A stretch of 64,000 bases of DNA, from NCBI RefSeq assembly GCF_017939705.1, contig NZ_JAGKSQ010000002.1:372001-436000 (forward strand). The letters run 5' to 3'. Origin of the DNA: Halalkalibacter suaedae (GTDB taxonomy: Bacteria; Bacillota; Bacilli; Bacillales; Bacillaceae_D). Positions 9,009-17,993 of the stretch are shown here, piece by piece; positions within the stretch are counted from its first letter, which is position 1; each line of letters starts with the position of its first letter. The translations under genes were made by a program, and so were the position numbers. The notes under the pieces are model-generated. The model was given only the letters and a program-made list of their open reading frames with translations, was not told where the DNA came from and did not search any database.

Positions 9009-9404
9009 ATGGTTCATGTGTATATTGATGGAGCAAGTGCTGGTGACCCTGGACCTTCTGGAGCGGGTGTACTAATTAATTACAAGAATGGAGAGGTAGA
9101 ACACCATTCATTGCCACTTGAGGACATGTCGAATCACGAAGCTGAGTATGAAGCATTGCTTTATGCCCTACATTTGTGTATACAGAAGGAAATTAAGATG
9201 GCTTCTTTCCGAACGGATTCTAAACTAATTGACGACGCAATCGAGAAACGCTATGTAAAGAACAAAAAATTTCAAGCCTATCTAGATAAAGCCTTGTTAC
9301 AAATTGAACAATTTGACTTGTTCTTTATGAAATGGGTTCCTAGCAGTCAAAATAAAGCTGCTGATGCCCTAGCGAGACAAGCGATACAAAAGTCCAGGAA
9401 ATAA
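9009..9404 (+). CDS. RNase HI-family protein
   Basis: A 131-residue RNase H fold. The DEDD acidic residues are all visible: D7 in YIDGAS, E46 in HEAEYEAL, D near 70 in RTDSK and D near 121 in KAADALA, so catalysis is plausible. It resembles the short RNase HI-like proteins of Bacillus (YpeP type), some of which have weak or no activity. It starts 12 nt after gpsB with GGAGTTTAG as ribosome binding site, so it is probably cotranscribed with it. Ends just before the rnpB promoter. Confidence 0.9.
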   Translation: MVHVYIDGASAGDPGPSGAGVLINYKNGEVEHHSLPLEDMSNHEAEYEALLYALHLCIQKEIKMASFRTDSKLIDDAIEKRYVKNKKFQAYLDKALLQIEQFDLFFMKWVPSSQNKAADALARQAIQKSRK

Positions 9405-9411
9405 TTCCCTG

Positions 9412-9440
9412 TTGCCTCAATTTGTTTAACGCGGTATAAT
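9412..9440 (+). promoter_or_regulatory. SigA promoter of rnpB
   Basis: TTGCCT at 9412-9417, 17-bp spacer, perfect TATAAT at 9435-9440, about 20 nt before the mature RNA. Confidence 0.85.
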
Positions 9441-9461
9441 AACAAATGTCGCTTATGACAT

Positions 9462-9865
9462 ATTTAAGCATTCAGGTGACCGCTGCACGCATTGCGTGTA
9501 GAGGAAAGTCCATGCTCGCACGGGCTGAGATGCCCGTAGTGTTCGTGCCTAGCCAATTCATAAGCTAGGGTAGTCTGGTTTCGACTGGACTAACGGCAAG
9601 GGAAGCACCTACGTCTTTTATAGATATGGTGTTCTACCTTTGAAAGTGCCACAGTGACGTAGTCCATTTGGAAACGAATGGAGTGGAACGCGGTAAACCC
9701 CTCGAGCGAGAAACCCAAATTAGGTAGGGGCATCTTCTCTAATGGAAATGAACAAATGAGAAGGACAAGAGTGATCTTGTAGATAGATGGTTGCCACCGG
9801 AGTACGAGGTTCATCACCGTTTGCAGTACTAAGGTACAAAACATGGCTTATCGAATGCTTAAATG
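9462..9865 (+). ncRNA. rnpB: RNase P RNA, Bacillus (class B) type
   Basis: The catalytic RNA of RNase P, which matures tRNA 5' ends. Near-identical blocks to B. subtilis RNase P RNA are present: GAGGAAAGTCCATGCTCGCA, GAGATGCCCGTAGTGTTCGT, GAAAGTGCCACAGTGACG, the P4-region GGAACGCGGTAAACCCCTCG and ACAAAACATGGCTTA near the 3' end. Helix P1 is formed by TTAAGCATTC (9464-9473) and GAATGCTTAA (9853-9862), which fixes the ends. Length about 400 nt is typical. Confidence 0.97.
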
Positions 9866-9870
9866 ATGAC

Positions 9871-9900
9871 AAAGACCCCTTTAGAGGGGCTTTTTTTATT
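9871..9900 (+). terminator. Terminator of rnpB
   Basis: GACCCCT-TTAG-AGGGGC hairpin followed by T7. Confidence 0.9.
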
Positions 9901-9971
9901 TAGATATAATTTGTCATGTGATAGCAGAAACTTTATAATAGAAGGAATCACTGTACATAAGGAGTTTTATC

Positions 9972-11114
9972 ATGGGAAAAGTAACATTAATTGCAACATC
10001 AACAATGGGCTTAGAAGCTCTTGTTGCCCGCGAGGTGAAAGATTTAGGATATGAAGACATCCAAGTCGATAACGGGAAAGTAACATTCACAGCTGATGCT
10101 TCAGCTATTCCTAGAGCTAATCTATGGCTTCGAACGGCAGACCGTGTGAAATTAAAAGTCGGAGAATTTAAAGCATTTACGTTTGATGAATTATTCGAAA
10201 AAACAAAAGCATTACCATGGGCTGATATCATTCCAATGGATGCTGAGTTTCCTGTTATCGGCAAATCAGTGAAGTCAACTTTATATAGTGTGTCTGATTG
10301 CCAAGCCATTGTCAAAAAAGCCGTAGTAGAAAGTATGAAAACCAAATATAATCAGAACTGGTTTGACGAGGATGGTCCTTTTTACAGGATTGAAGTAGCT
10401 CTTCTCAAAGATGTCGTAACACTGACAATCGATACGAGTGGAACGGCTTTACATCGACGGGGATATCGCTATTTGCATAATGAGGCTCCATTAAAGGAAA
10501 CGTTAGCTGCTGCAATGATCATGCTAACACCTTGGAAACCAGATCGTCCTTTTGCGGATCCCTTTTGCGGATCAGGTACGTTACCAATTGAAGCAGCAAT
10601 GATTGGACAAAATATCGCTCCAGGCTTCAATCGTGACTTTGCATCAGAGGACTGGCATATTGTCGGAAAAGACCATTGGGATAAAGCACGGCAGGAGGTT
10701 GAAGATGTTGCCAATTATGATCAACCATTAGACATTCTTGGTTCAGATATTGATCACCGAAGTGTAGAACTCGCAACCAATAATGCAATGGAAGCCGGAT
10801 TCGGAGATCTAATTAAGTTTAAACAAATGCAAGTGCGAGATTTTCGTCATCGTGGTGAATATGGTATTTTAATTGGAAACCCTCCCTATGGTGAACGATT
10901 AATGGAAAGACCAGAAGTAGAGGAAATGTACCGCGATATGGGTAAGACCCTAGATCTCTTGGATACGTGGTCTGTTTATATGTTAACCTCACACGAAGGT
11001 TTTGAAGAGCTTTATGGGAAAAAGGCAACAAAGAAACGAAAGCTGTATAACGGAAACCTTAAAGTCGATTATTATCAATTTTTCGGACCACGCCCTCCTA
11101 GAAAATCAGAATAA
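9972..11114 (+). CDS. ypsC: THUMP-domain RNA methyltransferase (YpsC)
   Basis: A 380-residue class I SAM-dependent RNA guanine-N2 methyltransferase of the RlmL/YpsC family. An N-terminal ferredoxin-like/THUMP region (1-155) binds RNA; the Rossmann domain has DPFCGSGTLPIEAA at 196 (SAM loop) and the catalytic NPPYGER at 303, which is typical of base amino-group methylation. Start ATG 9972 after AAGGAG. As in B. subtilis it follows rnpB. The exact target base cannot be deduced. Confidence 0.93.
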   Translation: MGKVTLIATSTMGLEALVAREVKDLGYEDIQVDNGKVTFTADASAIPRANLWLRTADRVKLKVGEFKAFTFDELFEKTKALPWADIIPMDAEFPVIGKSVKSTLYSVSDCQAIVKKAVVESMKTKYNQNWFDEDGPFYRIEVALLKDVVTLTIDTSGTALHRRGYRYLHNEAPLKETLAAAMIMLTPWKPDRPFADPFCGSGTLPIEAAMIGQNIAPGFNRDFASEDWHIVGKDHWDKARQEVEDVANYDQPLDILGSDIDHRSVELATNNAMEAGFGDLIKFKQMQVRDFRHRGEYGILIGNPPYGERLMERPEVEEMYRDMGKTLDLLDTWSVYMLTSHEGFEELYGKKATKKRKLYNGNLKVDYYQFFGPRPPRKSE

Positions 11115-11152
11115 GCCCAGTTTTTCATTTTTAATTCATTATAGCTAAAATA

Positions 11153-11192
11153 AAGATAGATCTCTCTAAACTATTGGAGGGATCTTTTTTTG
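11153..11192 (+). terminator. Terminator of ypsC
   Basis: AGATCTCTCT...GGAGGGATCT stem followed by T7. Confidence 0.8.
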
Positions 11193-11326
11193 TATTAATT
11201 ACAGAGTTCATAGAAAGAAATTAAGGAAAATTAACGTTATTAAACCAAAATTAATTATGTATTTAGAATGAAAAAGTGATTTCTAACAAAGTCTAAAGAT
11301 ACAAATTCAATTTCAAAGGTGATTTT

Positions 11327-12829
11327 ATGTCTTTTTTTCATAGGAAATATAAAGAAAATATAAATTTACCTGGTTCTCTCGACAAATTACTAGAGGAGAG
11401 TAGCTTTGACCAGAATATCCAATTAATAAAAGACACCTATCACTCAACGATTAATAAAGATTTTGTCTGTCGGGAATTCACGATGAAACAGTCATCAAAG
11501 AAAGCCATCCTGTTTTTTTATAAATCAGCGGTCAATAGTCAGCAAATCGAGGATAGCATTATTCATCCACTACAGACAATTGAAGGGACAGAGATCCAGT
11601 CAATTGCTTCGGTATTTACTGTTGCAACCGTTCGTTACCTAGATGAATTGGTTGGTAAGCTGAATGAATGTGATGTGATCCTACTAATTGATGGATACAA
11701 AGAAGCGTATACATTTTCGATTTCACAATTTCAGCATCGAGCGATAGAGAAACCAGCAAATGAAGGTCTAATTAAGGGGCCAAAGGAGGCATTTACTGAA
11801 TCTCTTCAAGTAAATCATTCTCTATTACGTAAACGAATTTACAATGAAAATTTTGTAGCTGAATCGATATCAATCGGGAAACGTTCAAAAAGTAATGTAT
11901 CAATCATGTATATAAAGAACCTTGCTAATGAGGAGGTTTTAAAAAAGGTAAGGGACAGACTAGCGAATATTAATGTCGATAACGTCCGAACGGTTGAATT
12001 GCTTGAACAATATATTGAAGACCGGGTGTACTCAGTCGTGCCAACCTTGCTCTACACAGAAAGACCTGACCGTGCTGCAGCTCATATAGATGATGGATAT
12101 GTTGTTCTAATGATGGAAAACTCCTCAGCATGCTTGATATTACCCGTTACTTTTTGGTCCTTTTTTCACGCACCAGAGGATCATTATTTACGGCTCCTTT
12201 TCGGAAACTTCACGAGACTTATTCGGATGGCTGCATTTTTCATCACTTTATTTATTTCTAGTTTGTATATAGCTGTTACGAATTATCATAGCGAGATGTT
12301 GCCTCCAGATCTTTTATTTGCCATTGCTGCCTCACGTGAACGGGTACCATTTCCAGTAGTATTTGAAGTGTTACTGATGGAGTTTGCATTTGAATTGATT
12401 CGAGAGGCCGGGTTACGAATTCCCAGTCCGCTCGGCCCAACAATTGGAATCGTTGGAGCCTTGATTCTTGGTCAAGCTGCGGTTGAGGCAAATATTATCA
12501 GTCCGATTATTGTCATTGTTGCTGCACTATCTGGTCTATCATCCTTTGCAATAACCGATGTTAGTTTCAACTTCACCCTAAGGATTTCAAGATTTATCTT
12601 CATTTTTTCTGCAACCATATTTGGAATTTATGGGTTAACTGCCTGTTTTTTATTGTGGCTCATGTATTTAACATCTGTAACTTCATTTGGAGTGCCTTAT
12701 TTGGCTCCACTTGGACCAAAGTATATTTCATCAAAAGATACATTGTTTCGAGGGGCTCTTCATAAGGAGCGTTGGAGACCTGAGCATTTAAAGCCAAAGG
12801 ATTTAAAAAAGAATGCTACACGTAGGTGA
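11327..12829 (+). CDS. GerA-family germinant receptor A subunit
   Basis: A 500-residue spore inner-membrane protein. Cytoplasmic/soluble N-terminal half (1-280), then the GerA membrane domain with about five hydrophobic segments (FFITLFISSLYIAV, the conserved LPPDLLFAIAASRERVPFP loop, the PSPLGPTIGIVGALILGQAAV block and two more helices near the C-terminus). Senses or relays nutrient germinants with the B and C subunits. The N-terminus is short and acidic residues are sparse, resembling GerK/GerB types rather than those with long QP-rich extensions. Stop overlaps the B-subunit ribosome binding site. Confidence 0.93.
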   Translation: MSFFHRKYKENINLPGSLDKLLEESSFDQNIQLIKDTYHSTINKDFVCREFTMKQSSKKAILFFYKSAVNSQQIEDSIIHPLQTIEGTEIQSIASVFTVATVRYLDELVGKLNECDVILLIDGYKEAYTFSISQFQHRAIEKPANEGLIKGPKEAFTESLQVNHSLLRKRIYNENFVAESISIGKRSKSNVSIMYIKNLANEEVLKKVRDRLANINVDNVRTVELLEQYIEDRVYSVVPTLLYTERPDRAAAHIDDGYVVLMMENSSACLILPVTFWSFFHAPEDHYLRLLFGNFTRLIRMAAFFITLFISSLYIAVTNYHSEMLPPDLLFAIAASRERVPFPVVFEVLLMEFAFELIREAGLRIPSPLGPTIGIVGALILGQAAVEANIISPIIVIVAALSGLSSFAITDVSFNFTLRISRFIFIFSATIFGIYGLTACFLLWLMYLTSVTSFGVPYLAPLGPKYISSKDTLFRGALHKERWRPEHLKPKDLKKNATRR

Positions 12830-12834
12830 TCCTA

Positions 12835-13914
12835 ATGAAAGAGAAAATCAGTGTACGAGAACTCGTCGCGTTAATCTTATTAACGGTTGGTACCAAGCTT
12901 GCAGATATGACGCCAACCATTGTAGCCCAAGTAGGGAAAAATGCGATGTGGATGGTGCCAATCATTTCGTTTCTTACTTTACTACCATCCTTTCTGATTC
13001 TGTTATATCTATTCAGAAAATTGGAAGTAGAAAATTTAGTTGAGCTACTGAAAAAAATTTGTGGTAAATACATTGGCGGTATTTTTGGTTTTTTATTTTT
13101 CCTCTGTATTTATGTTTTAACGATTGTAGATACAAACAGCTATGTGAATGAACTTACGGCAATGTACTACCCAAAATCACCTGAATTATTTATTTTTATC
13201 ATCGTTTTTATTGTTGGCTTGTGGGGGGCGAAAAAGGGATTTGGTTTAATAAGCTCTATTGCTTGGATGCTCCTACCGTATATAAAGGTCATTGCAACCT
13301 TCTTAATTGTCTTATTACTAGGTGATTTAGTGTGGCTAAGAATTTTCCCATTGTGGGGAGATGGATTTGTTCCTGTATTAATAGAAGGGATCAAAAAAGG
13401 ATCAATTTATGGGGATTTGTTTCTCTATACGATGGCTTACGGCTTATTGGGTCATAAGTCATTTACGAAAGGGGTTTCAATCGGTGGTGTAATTGTTTTA
13501 ATTGAATTGACTCTCTTTTACTTAGTCTATGTCGTCTTTTTTGATTATAAGTCAATTGACAGTATTGCATACGCCTTTCACGAAATTACACAGTATGTAT
13601 CAATTGGAACTTTTTTCACAAATATTGAAGTGTTCTTTATGGCCTTTTGGTTACTTGCTACCTTCATGCGTTTCATTATTTATTTTTACTTATCTACCTG
13701 GATTTTTGCGGCAGTCTTCTCTATTAAGAATTTCCGTCCACTGTTGGTACCGATGATATTCATTGCATGTATGTTTGGATTATGGATGGATGAACCGATC
13801 AGAAATGTATTAGTTCATTTCTCACTTGTGATGGATCTTTCGACAGCTGTATATTTCATTATTCCATTGCTGTTATTGGCGATTGCGAAATTCAGGGGGC
13901 AGTTAAAAGGATGA
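12835..13914 (+). CDS. GerB-family germinant receptor B subunit
   Basis: About 359 residues with ten predicted membrane segments; a member of the GerB/spore germination subfamily of the amino acid-polyamine-organocation transporters and the probable ligand-binding subunit. Start chosen at ATG 12835, six nt after AGGTGA; an in-frame GTG at 12826 falls inside that ribosome binding site and inside the previous stop. Its last codon overlaps the ATG of the C subunit (ATGA). The ligand cannot be predicted. Confidence 0.92.
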   Translation: MKEKISVRELVALILLTVGTKLADMTPTIVAQVGKNAMWMVPIISFLTLLPSFLILLYLFRKLEVENLVELLKKICGKYIGGIFGFLFFLCIYVLTIVDTNSYVNELTAMYYPKSPELFIFIIVFIVGLWGAKKGFGLISSIAWMLLPYIKVIATFLIVLLLGDLVWLRIFPLWGDGFVPVLIEGIKKGSIYGDLFLYTMAYGLLGHKSFTKGVSIGGVIVLIELTLFYLVYVVFFDYKSIDSIAYAFHEITQYVSIGTFFTNIEVFFMAFWLLATFMRFIIYFYLSTWIFAAVFSIKNFRPLLVPMIFIACMFGLWMDEPIRNVLVHFSLVMDLSTAVYFIIPLLLLAIAKFRGQLKG

Positions 13915-15158
13915 GACTCTATCATATTTTATTGTTAGCATGCAGTTGTTTGATTTTGGCTAGTTGTTTTGATAAGGCAGAACTCGAACAACAAGCCTAC
14001 GTCATTGCAGTTGGAATCGATCAAGCAGAGGAAAAAGGAAAATTTAATATCACATTTCAAATATCTAACCCAGAGGTAGGGACCAATATTCCTGGAGGAG
14101 GATCTTCAACAGAGGAGCCTCAAGAATCGGTTACCTTACTAGCAGATGATCTACTTTCAGCGAAAAATACCGCCAACTCTATTATCTCGAGAGAGGTGTT
14201 GCTTGATCACACGAGTGTAGTAATTGTTTCTGAAGAGCTAGCACGTTCTGGTCAATTTATAAATATAATTCAGAGTGCGAATCGGACTAAAGAACTTAGA
14301 CGAGGTGTACAAATCATTGTTTCTAAAGAGGATGCAAAAGATTTTCTGAAAAACAATAATCCAAAAATGGAGACACGCCCACATAAATATTATCAATTCA
14401 TGTTAAAAAGAGCGAAAGAGACGGGGTTCATACCCGAAGCAGATCTTCACCGTTTTTTTCAAATAACTGAAGGGGATGCAGATCTCTTTCTAGCTATTTA
14501 TGCTTCAGCCGAAAAAGGTGAGGTATTGAAAAATCAAAATGAAGATGAATTTATGGCTGGTCAAGTCCCGCAGATTGGTGAGCAAAAAACACAATTTATG
14601 GGATCGGCTGTTTTCAAAGAGGGAACGATGATTGATACTCTCACAGGAGAAGAAACAAGATTCTCTGTGATTTTAGATAACACGATTCAGGTTCAGGATG
14701 TACTTGCGACCTACCGTGATCCTAAGTCTGATCAATACAGAATAGCAACAAGGTTTATAAAAAAAGAAAAGACAAAAGTTGATCTTCATCTTGATGAAAA
14801 AGGACAAGCTCATATAAATGTGATTGTTCCGTTTAATTTAGAAATTCTAGCCGTTCCTAGTTTAGTTAATTATTCAAATAATGAAGAAAATATAGAACTA
14901 CTTAAAAAGTCAATTGAGGAAGGTCTGAACAAAAAAGTAAACGAATTCGTTGCCAAAACTCAAGAAATATACAAGTCTGAACCGTTTTATTGGTCTTTAT
15001 ATGTGAGGTCTCATTTCAACACAATTACTGAATACGAGACAGCAGATTGGCATAAAAAAATATACCCAAATGCAGAAATTACTGTGGATTGCCAAGTGAA
15101 AAGTATCATGTTTGGAAAATTAATCAAAAATACGGATTTAGGTGAAGTAAGGGATTGA
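13911..15158 (+). CDS. GerC-family germinant receptor lipoprotein
   Basis: A 415-residue Ger(x)C-family lipoprotein. The signal peptide ends in a lipobox (LASC, Cys19-20) for attachment on the outer face of the spore inner membrane. The body is the Spore_III-like GerAC fold: VIAVGIDQAEE near 30, the LLDHTSVVIVSEELA block near 100, and a C-terminal domain with NPNAEITVDCQ-like ending. Translationally coupled to the B subunit by a 4-nt overlap. It completes a standard A-B-C receptor operon. Confidence 0.93.
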   Translation: MRLYHILLLACSCLILASCFDKAELEQQAYVIAVGIDQAEEKGKFNITFQISNPEVGTNIPGGGSSTEEPQESVTLLADDLLSAKNTANSIISREVLLDHTSVVIVSEELARSGQFINIIQSANRTKELRRGVQIIVSKEDAKDFLKNNNPKMETRPHKYYQFMLKRAKETGFIPEADLHRFFQITEGDADLFLAIYASAEKGEVLKNQNEDEFMAGQVPQIGEQKTQFMGSAVFKEGTMIDTLTGEETRFSVILDNTIQVQDVLATYRDPKSDQYRIATRFIKKEKTKVDLHLDEKGQAHINVIVPFNLEILAVPSLVNYSNNEENIELLKKSIEEGLNKKVNEFVAKTQEIYKSEPFYWSLYVRSHFNTITEYETADWHKKIYPNAEITVDCQVKSIMFGKLIKNTDLGEVRD

Positions 15159-15162
15159 TCAG

Positions 15163-15324
15163 ATGAATTTAATTTTGTGGCTATCAGCTATTGCTGTGTC
15201 AGCTTATACATTTTATCATGCTAAACGCTATTTTTCTGATGAAGGTCGTTTCATTGGGATTTTAGTTGGAATGGTTGGACTGTTCTGTCTGGTTTTACCC
15301 TTTTTTGTTAATGGGGCAACTTAA
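15163..15324 (+). CDS. Small two-helix membrane protein, candidate receptor D subunit
   Basis: A 53-residue protein starting at ATG 15163, 4 nt after the C-subunit stop, with AAGGGA at 15148-15153. Two hydrophobic helices (LILWLSAIAVSAYTF and IGILVGMVGLFCLVLPFF) are separated by a charged loop KRYFSDEGR. Small two-TM proteins encoded next to gerA-type operons (D subunits, such as those reported for GerK and GerU) modulate germination rate. Position, size and topology fit, but I have not matched the sequence to a named family. Confidence 0.75.
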   Translation: MNLILWLSAIAVSAYTFYHAKRYFSDEGRFIGILVGMVGLFCLVLPFFVNGAT

Positions 15325-15325
15325 G

Positions 15326-15354
15326 AGGTTTACATAATAGTATTATGTAAACCT
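15326..15354. repeat. 13-bp perfect inverted repeat after the germination operon
   Basis: AGGTTTACATAAT, 3-nt loop, ATTATGTAAACCT, beginning 2 nt after the small-gene stop. No T-run follows, so it may be an mRNA-stabilising hairpin or a binding site rather than a classical terminator. Confidence 0.8.
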
Positions 15355-15421
15355 GAGAATGAAGCTCATTAAAAGTGGGCACTCTATTAGGGATTATTGA
15401 TTATTAAGGAGGGTTTTTTTG

Positions 15422-15676
15422 ATGTCTTCAAAAAATGAATTTAATGATGTAAAACAAGTTGAGATGTCGATTTTGTCTGCTGAACATATGGTAGGTCAAG
15501 CAACGAGAACAATGGATGAAGAACAAATTCAGGCTGCTACTGATGCAATTAAGACAGCCAAGCAGCAATTAAGTCATGCCCTTGCTCATCAAACCGGTGT
15601 GGATGATGCTTTTTATGAGATGGCAACTGAATTACTTCATAAAGCGGATCATCAATTAAAAGAAGCAAAAAAATAA
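15422..15676 (+). CDS. DUF2564 family protein
   Basis: An 84-residue, soluble, helical protein rich in Ala, Gln and Glu. It matches the DUF2564 family of Bacillaceae as I recall it, whose function is unknown. Start at ATG 15422 after a strong AAGGAGG at 15406-15412; an in-frame TTG one codon earlier is unlikely. No membrane segment or Cys. Monocistronic. Confidence 0.8.
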   Translation: MSSKNEFNDVKQVEMSILSAEHMVGQATRTMDEEQIQAATDAIKTAKQQLSHALAHQTGVDDAFYEMATELLHKADHQLKEAKK

Positions 15677-15689
15677 GGCACATTATTAA

Positions 15690-15736
15690 ACAAAAAAGAG
15701 ATCTAAAAAGGTCGTCCTTTTTAGGTCTCTTCTAAA
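15690..15736 (-). terminator. Terminator between convergent genes
   Basis: AGATCTAAAAAGG / CCTTTTTAGGTCT stem. The T-run is good only on the minus strand, so it mainly serves the HesB-like gene. Confidence 0.8.
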
Positions 15737-15737
15737 G

Positions 15738-16055
15738 TTATAATTGGTTTTTGGGTTCAGGATGGTCGAGTTGATCAAATTTCGGATTAGAGAAATCAAA
15801 ATAGCCTAGGTCCTCTTCATAATCAATCGTCATTCCATCAAAGTACCAAAAGTCATCTTCAGTTATAAAGAAAACAATGCCCTCTCGTTCCACCTTGAAA
15901 CTGGTTGGGGTAGGTTGGTCTTTCATTACTCCAACAGAGAATCCGCCTGAACCAACACCACCAACACGTACATAAAGTCTAAGCGACTCTCCTTTTTGTA
16001 AGAGAATTTCTTTTTTATATAAAGCAGCTGCTTGGTTTGTAATTGTAAACTCCAA
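15738..16055 (-). CDS. HesB/YneR-like protein without cysteines
   Basis: A 105-residue protein with the HesB/IscA A-type fold (the GGVGSGGFSVG-type core near 32-43 and DDFWYFDGMTIDYEEDLG near 67-84). A-type Fe-S carriers use three cysteines; this protein has none, like the YneR branch of Bacillus, so it is unlikely to carry an Fe-S cluster in the canonical way. Start ATG 16055 with GGAGGTATTC upstream. Function unknown. Confidence 0.85.
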   Translation of the reverse strand: MEFTITNQAAALYKKEILLQKGESLRLYVRVGGVGSGGFSVGVMKDQPTPTSFKVEREGIVFFITEDDFWYFDGMTIDYEEDLGYFDFSNPKFDQLDHPEPKNQL

Positions 16056-16186
16056 ATGAATACCTCCTTTACACTACAAACGATACCATAGTAAAAAAAA
16101 TATTTCTATAAAACTGAAAATATTAGAAGGAAAACCATTTCGAATGACGAAATAATACGAGAAAGAATTTAAAAGAGGTGTAATCA

Positions 16187-17707
16187 ATGACAGAAGAACA
16201 AGTAAAAGCACTAGAAACAGAATTTAGACAATATGTAAAAAAAATTCAAGATTATAACCAAGCATTATCTCTACTTGCATGGGATTCTAGAACTGGCGCT
16301 CCGAAAAAGGGTGTCAAGCAACGTTCAGAAGTCATCGGTACAATTTCAGCGGAGGTATTTCACCTTTCTACAAGTGAGCAAATGGCTAAGTATTTAAAGG
16401 AATTGCGTGAAGAAAATGTTTATGCTCAGCTATCTGAAATCACACAGAAAACAGTGGATGAATGCCATAAAAACTATGAAAGAAACGTTAAAATTCCTAA
16501 AGAAGAGTATAAGGAATATGTTATGCTTCAATCGGAATCAGAGTCATTATGGGAAGAAGCAAAGGATAAGGCTGACTTTGAATTATTTAGACCGAACCTT
16601 GAAAAATTAGTTGAATTCAAAAAGAAGTTCATTGGCTATTGGGGATATGAAAAGCATCCATATAATACTTTACTAGATGATTACGAGCCAGGTGTCTTTG
16701 TTGAGACAATTGATCGTGTATTTGGAGAGTTACGCGATCAATTGATCCCATTAGTTAAAGGTGTAACCGAATCGAAGCATCAACCAAAAACAGATTTCTT
16801 ATTTGAGAAATTTCCTAAAGAAAATCAGAAAGAGTTAAGTTTAGATATTTTAAAAGAAATTGGTTATGATTTCGATGCAGGTCGATTAGATGAAACGGTT
16901 CATCCATTTGCTATTGGGTTAAACCCAAATGATGTTCGTGTAACGACAAAGTACAATGAAGATGACTTTAGAGTCGCTTTATTTGGAACAATTCATGAAT
17001 GTGGACATGCACTTTATGAACAAAATATTTCTTTAGATTTACTTGGGACTCCGTTATGTACTGGAACATCAATGGGCATTCATGAGTCACAATCACTTTT
17101 TTGGGAGAAATTTGTCGGGAAGAACTATGGCTTCTGGGAACGTAATTATGATGTATTGAAGAAACATTCAACAGGTCAATTTGATGATGTTTCTTTAGAA
17201 GATTTTTATTTTGCTGTTAATCAAGCGAAACGTTCACTTATCCGTATTGAAAGTGATGAGTTAACATACTGCTTACACATTATCATCCGTTATGAACTTG
17301 AAAAAGCTTTAATGGAAGATAAGCTTGAAGTGAAGGATCTTCCACAAGCATGGAACGAGAAGATGGAAGAGTACTTAGGAGTTAAACCTTCTCATGATGG
17401 TGAGGGTGTACTTCAGGACGTTCATTGGTCATTCGGGGCATTTGGTTACTTCCCTTCCTATGCGTTAGGATACATCTACTCTGCTCAATTAAAAGAAGCG
17501 ATCGTGAAAGAACTTCCTAACTTTGATGAGCTTGTTAAAGCGGGAGATCTTGCTCCAATTCGTGAATGGCTAACGACAAATATTCACCAGCATGGAGCAA
17601 TGAAAAAACCAGCTGAAATCATTAAGGATATTACTGGTGGGGGTATTGATTCGAAACCTCTTGTCAAATATTTAGATGAAAAATACCGTCGTCTCTATAA
17701 ATTTTAA
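16187..17707 (+). CDS. ypwA: Carboxypeptidase Taq, M32 family (YpwA)
   Basis: A 506-residue cytoplasmic zinc carboxypeptidase. The active site HECGH lies at about 269-273, followed by the Glu-containing GIHESQS motif near 300; the family signature DVRVTTKY near 247 and the C-terminal HWSFGAFGYFPSYALG block are present. Full length for the family. Start ATG 16187 with AGAGGTG. Releases C-terminal residues with broad specificity; monocistronic with a strong terminator. Confidence 0.95.
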   Translation: MTEEQVKALETEFRQYVKKIQDYNQALSLLAWDSRTGAPKKGVKQRSEVIGTISAEVFHLSTSEQMAKYLKELREENVYAQLSEITQKTVDECHKNYERNVKIPKEEYKEYVMLQSESESLWEEAKDKADFELFRPNLEKLVEFKKKFIGYWGYEKHPYNTLLDDYEPGVFVETIDRVFGELRDQLIPLVKGVTESKHQPKTDFLFEKFPKENQKELSLDILKEIGYDFDAGRLDETVHPFAIGLNPNDVRVTTKYNEDDFRVALFGTIHECGHALYEQNISLDLLGTPLCTGTSMGIHESQSLFWEKFVGKNYGFWERNYDVLKKHSTGQFDDVSLEDFYFAVNQAKRSLIRIESDELTYCLHIIIRYELEKALMEDKLEVKDLPQAWNEKMEEYLGVKPSHDGEGVLQDVHWSFGAFGYFPSYALGYIYSAQLKEAIVKELPNFDELVKAGDLAPIREWLTTNIHQHGAMKKPAEIIKDITGGGIDSKPLVKYLDEKYRRLYKF

Positions 17708-17715
17708 TTGAATTA

Positions 17716-17757
17716 GAAAAAGCTCAAAAGGTTGTTCAAACCTTTTGAGCTTTTTTC
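17716..17757 (+). terminator. Terminator of ypwA
   Basis: AAAAGCTCAAAAGGTT / AACCTTTTGAGCTTTT hairpin with T6. Confidence 0.9.
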
Positions 17758-17993
17758 TGCTTAACTTATTAAAATAATATTATTTCGATATATTAATAAT
17801 AATGTATTCGCTTTCATTTGTATTGATTAATACTACGGTTCAATTTCCTGTATTTTCTTGTTCATTTACATGCTTAAAGGTCGATATAAAAGAAAGATAG
17901 ATACTTATTTAATAACTATTAAAAAATAATAGTCTATGGTATAGTAATTTGAGGTTTTTGTCGAAAAAAGTAAATTAAGAGGAGATATGGTAG

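Noticed and set aside
15326-15354. Hairpin after the germination operon as an ordinary terminator
   Set aside because: No T-run follows, so it is listed as an inverted repeat instead.
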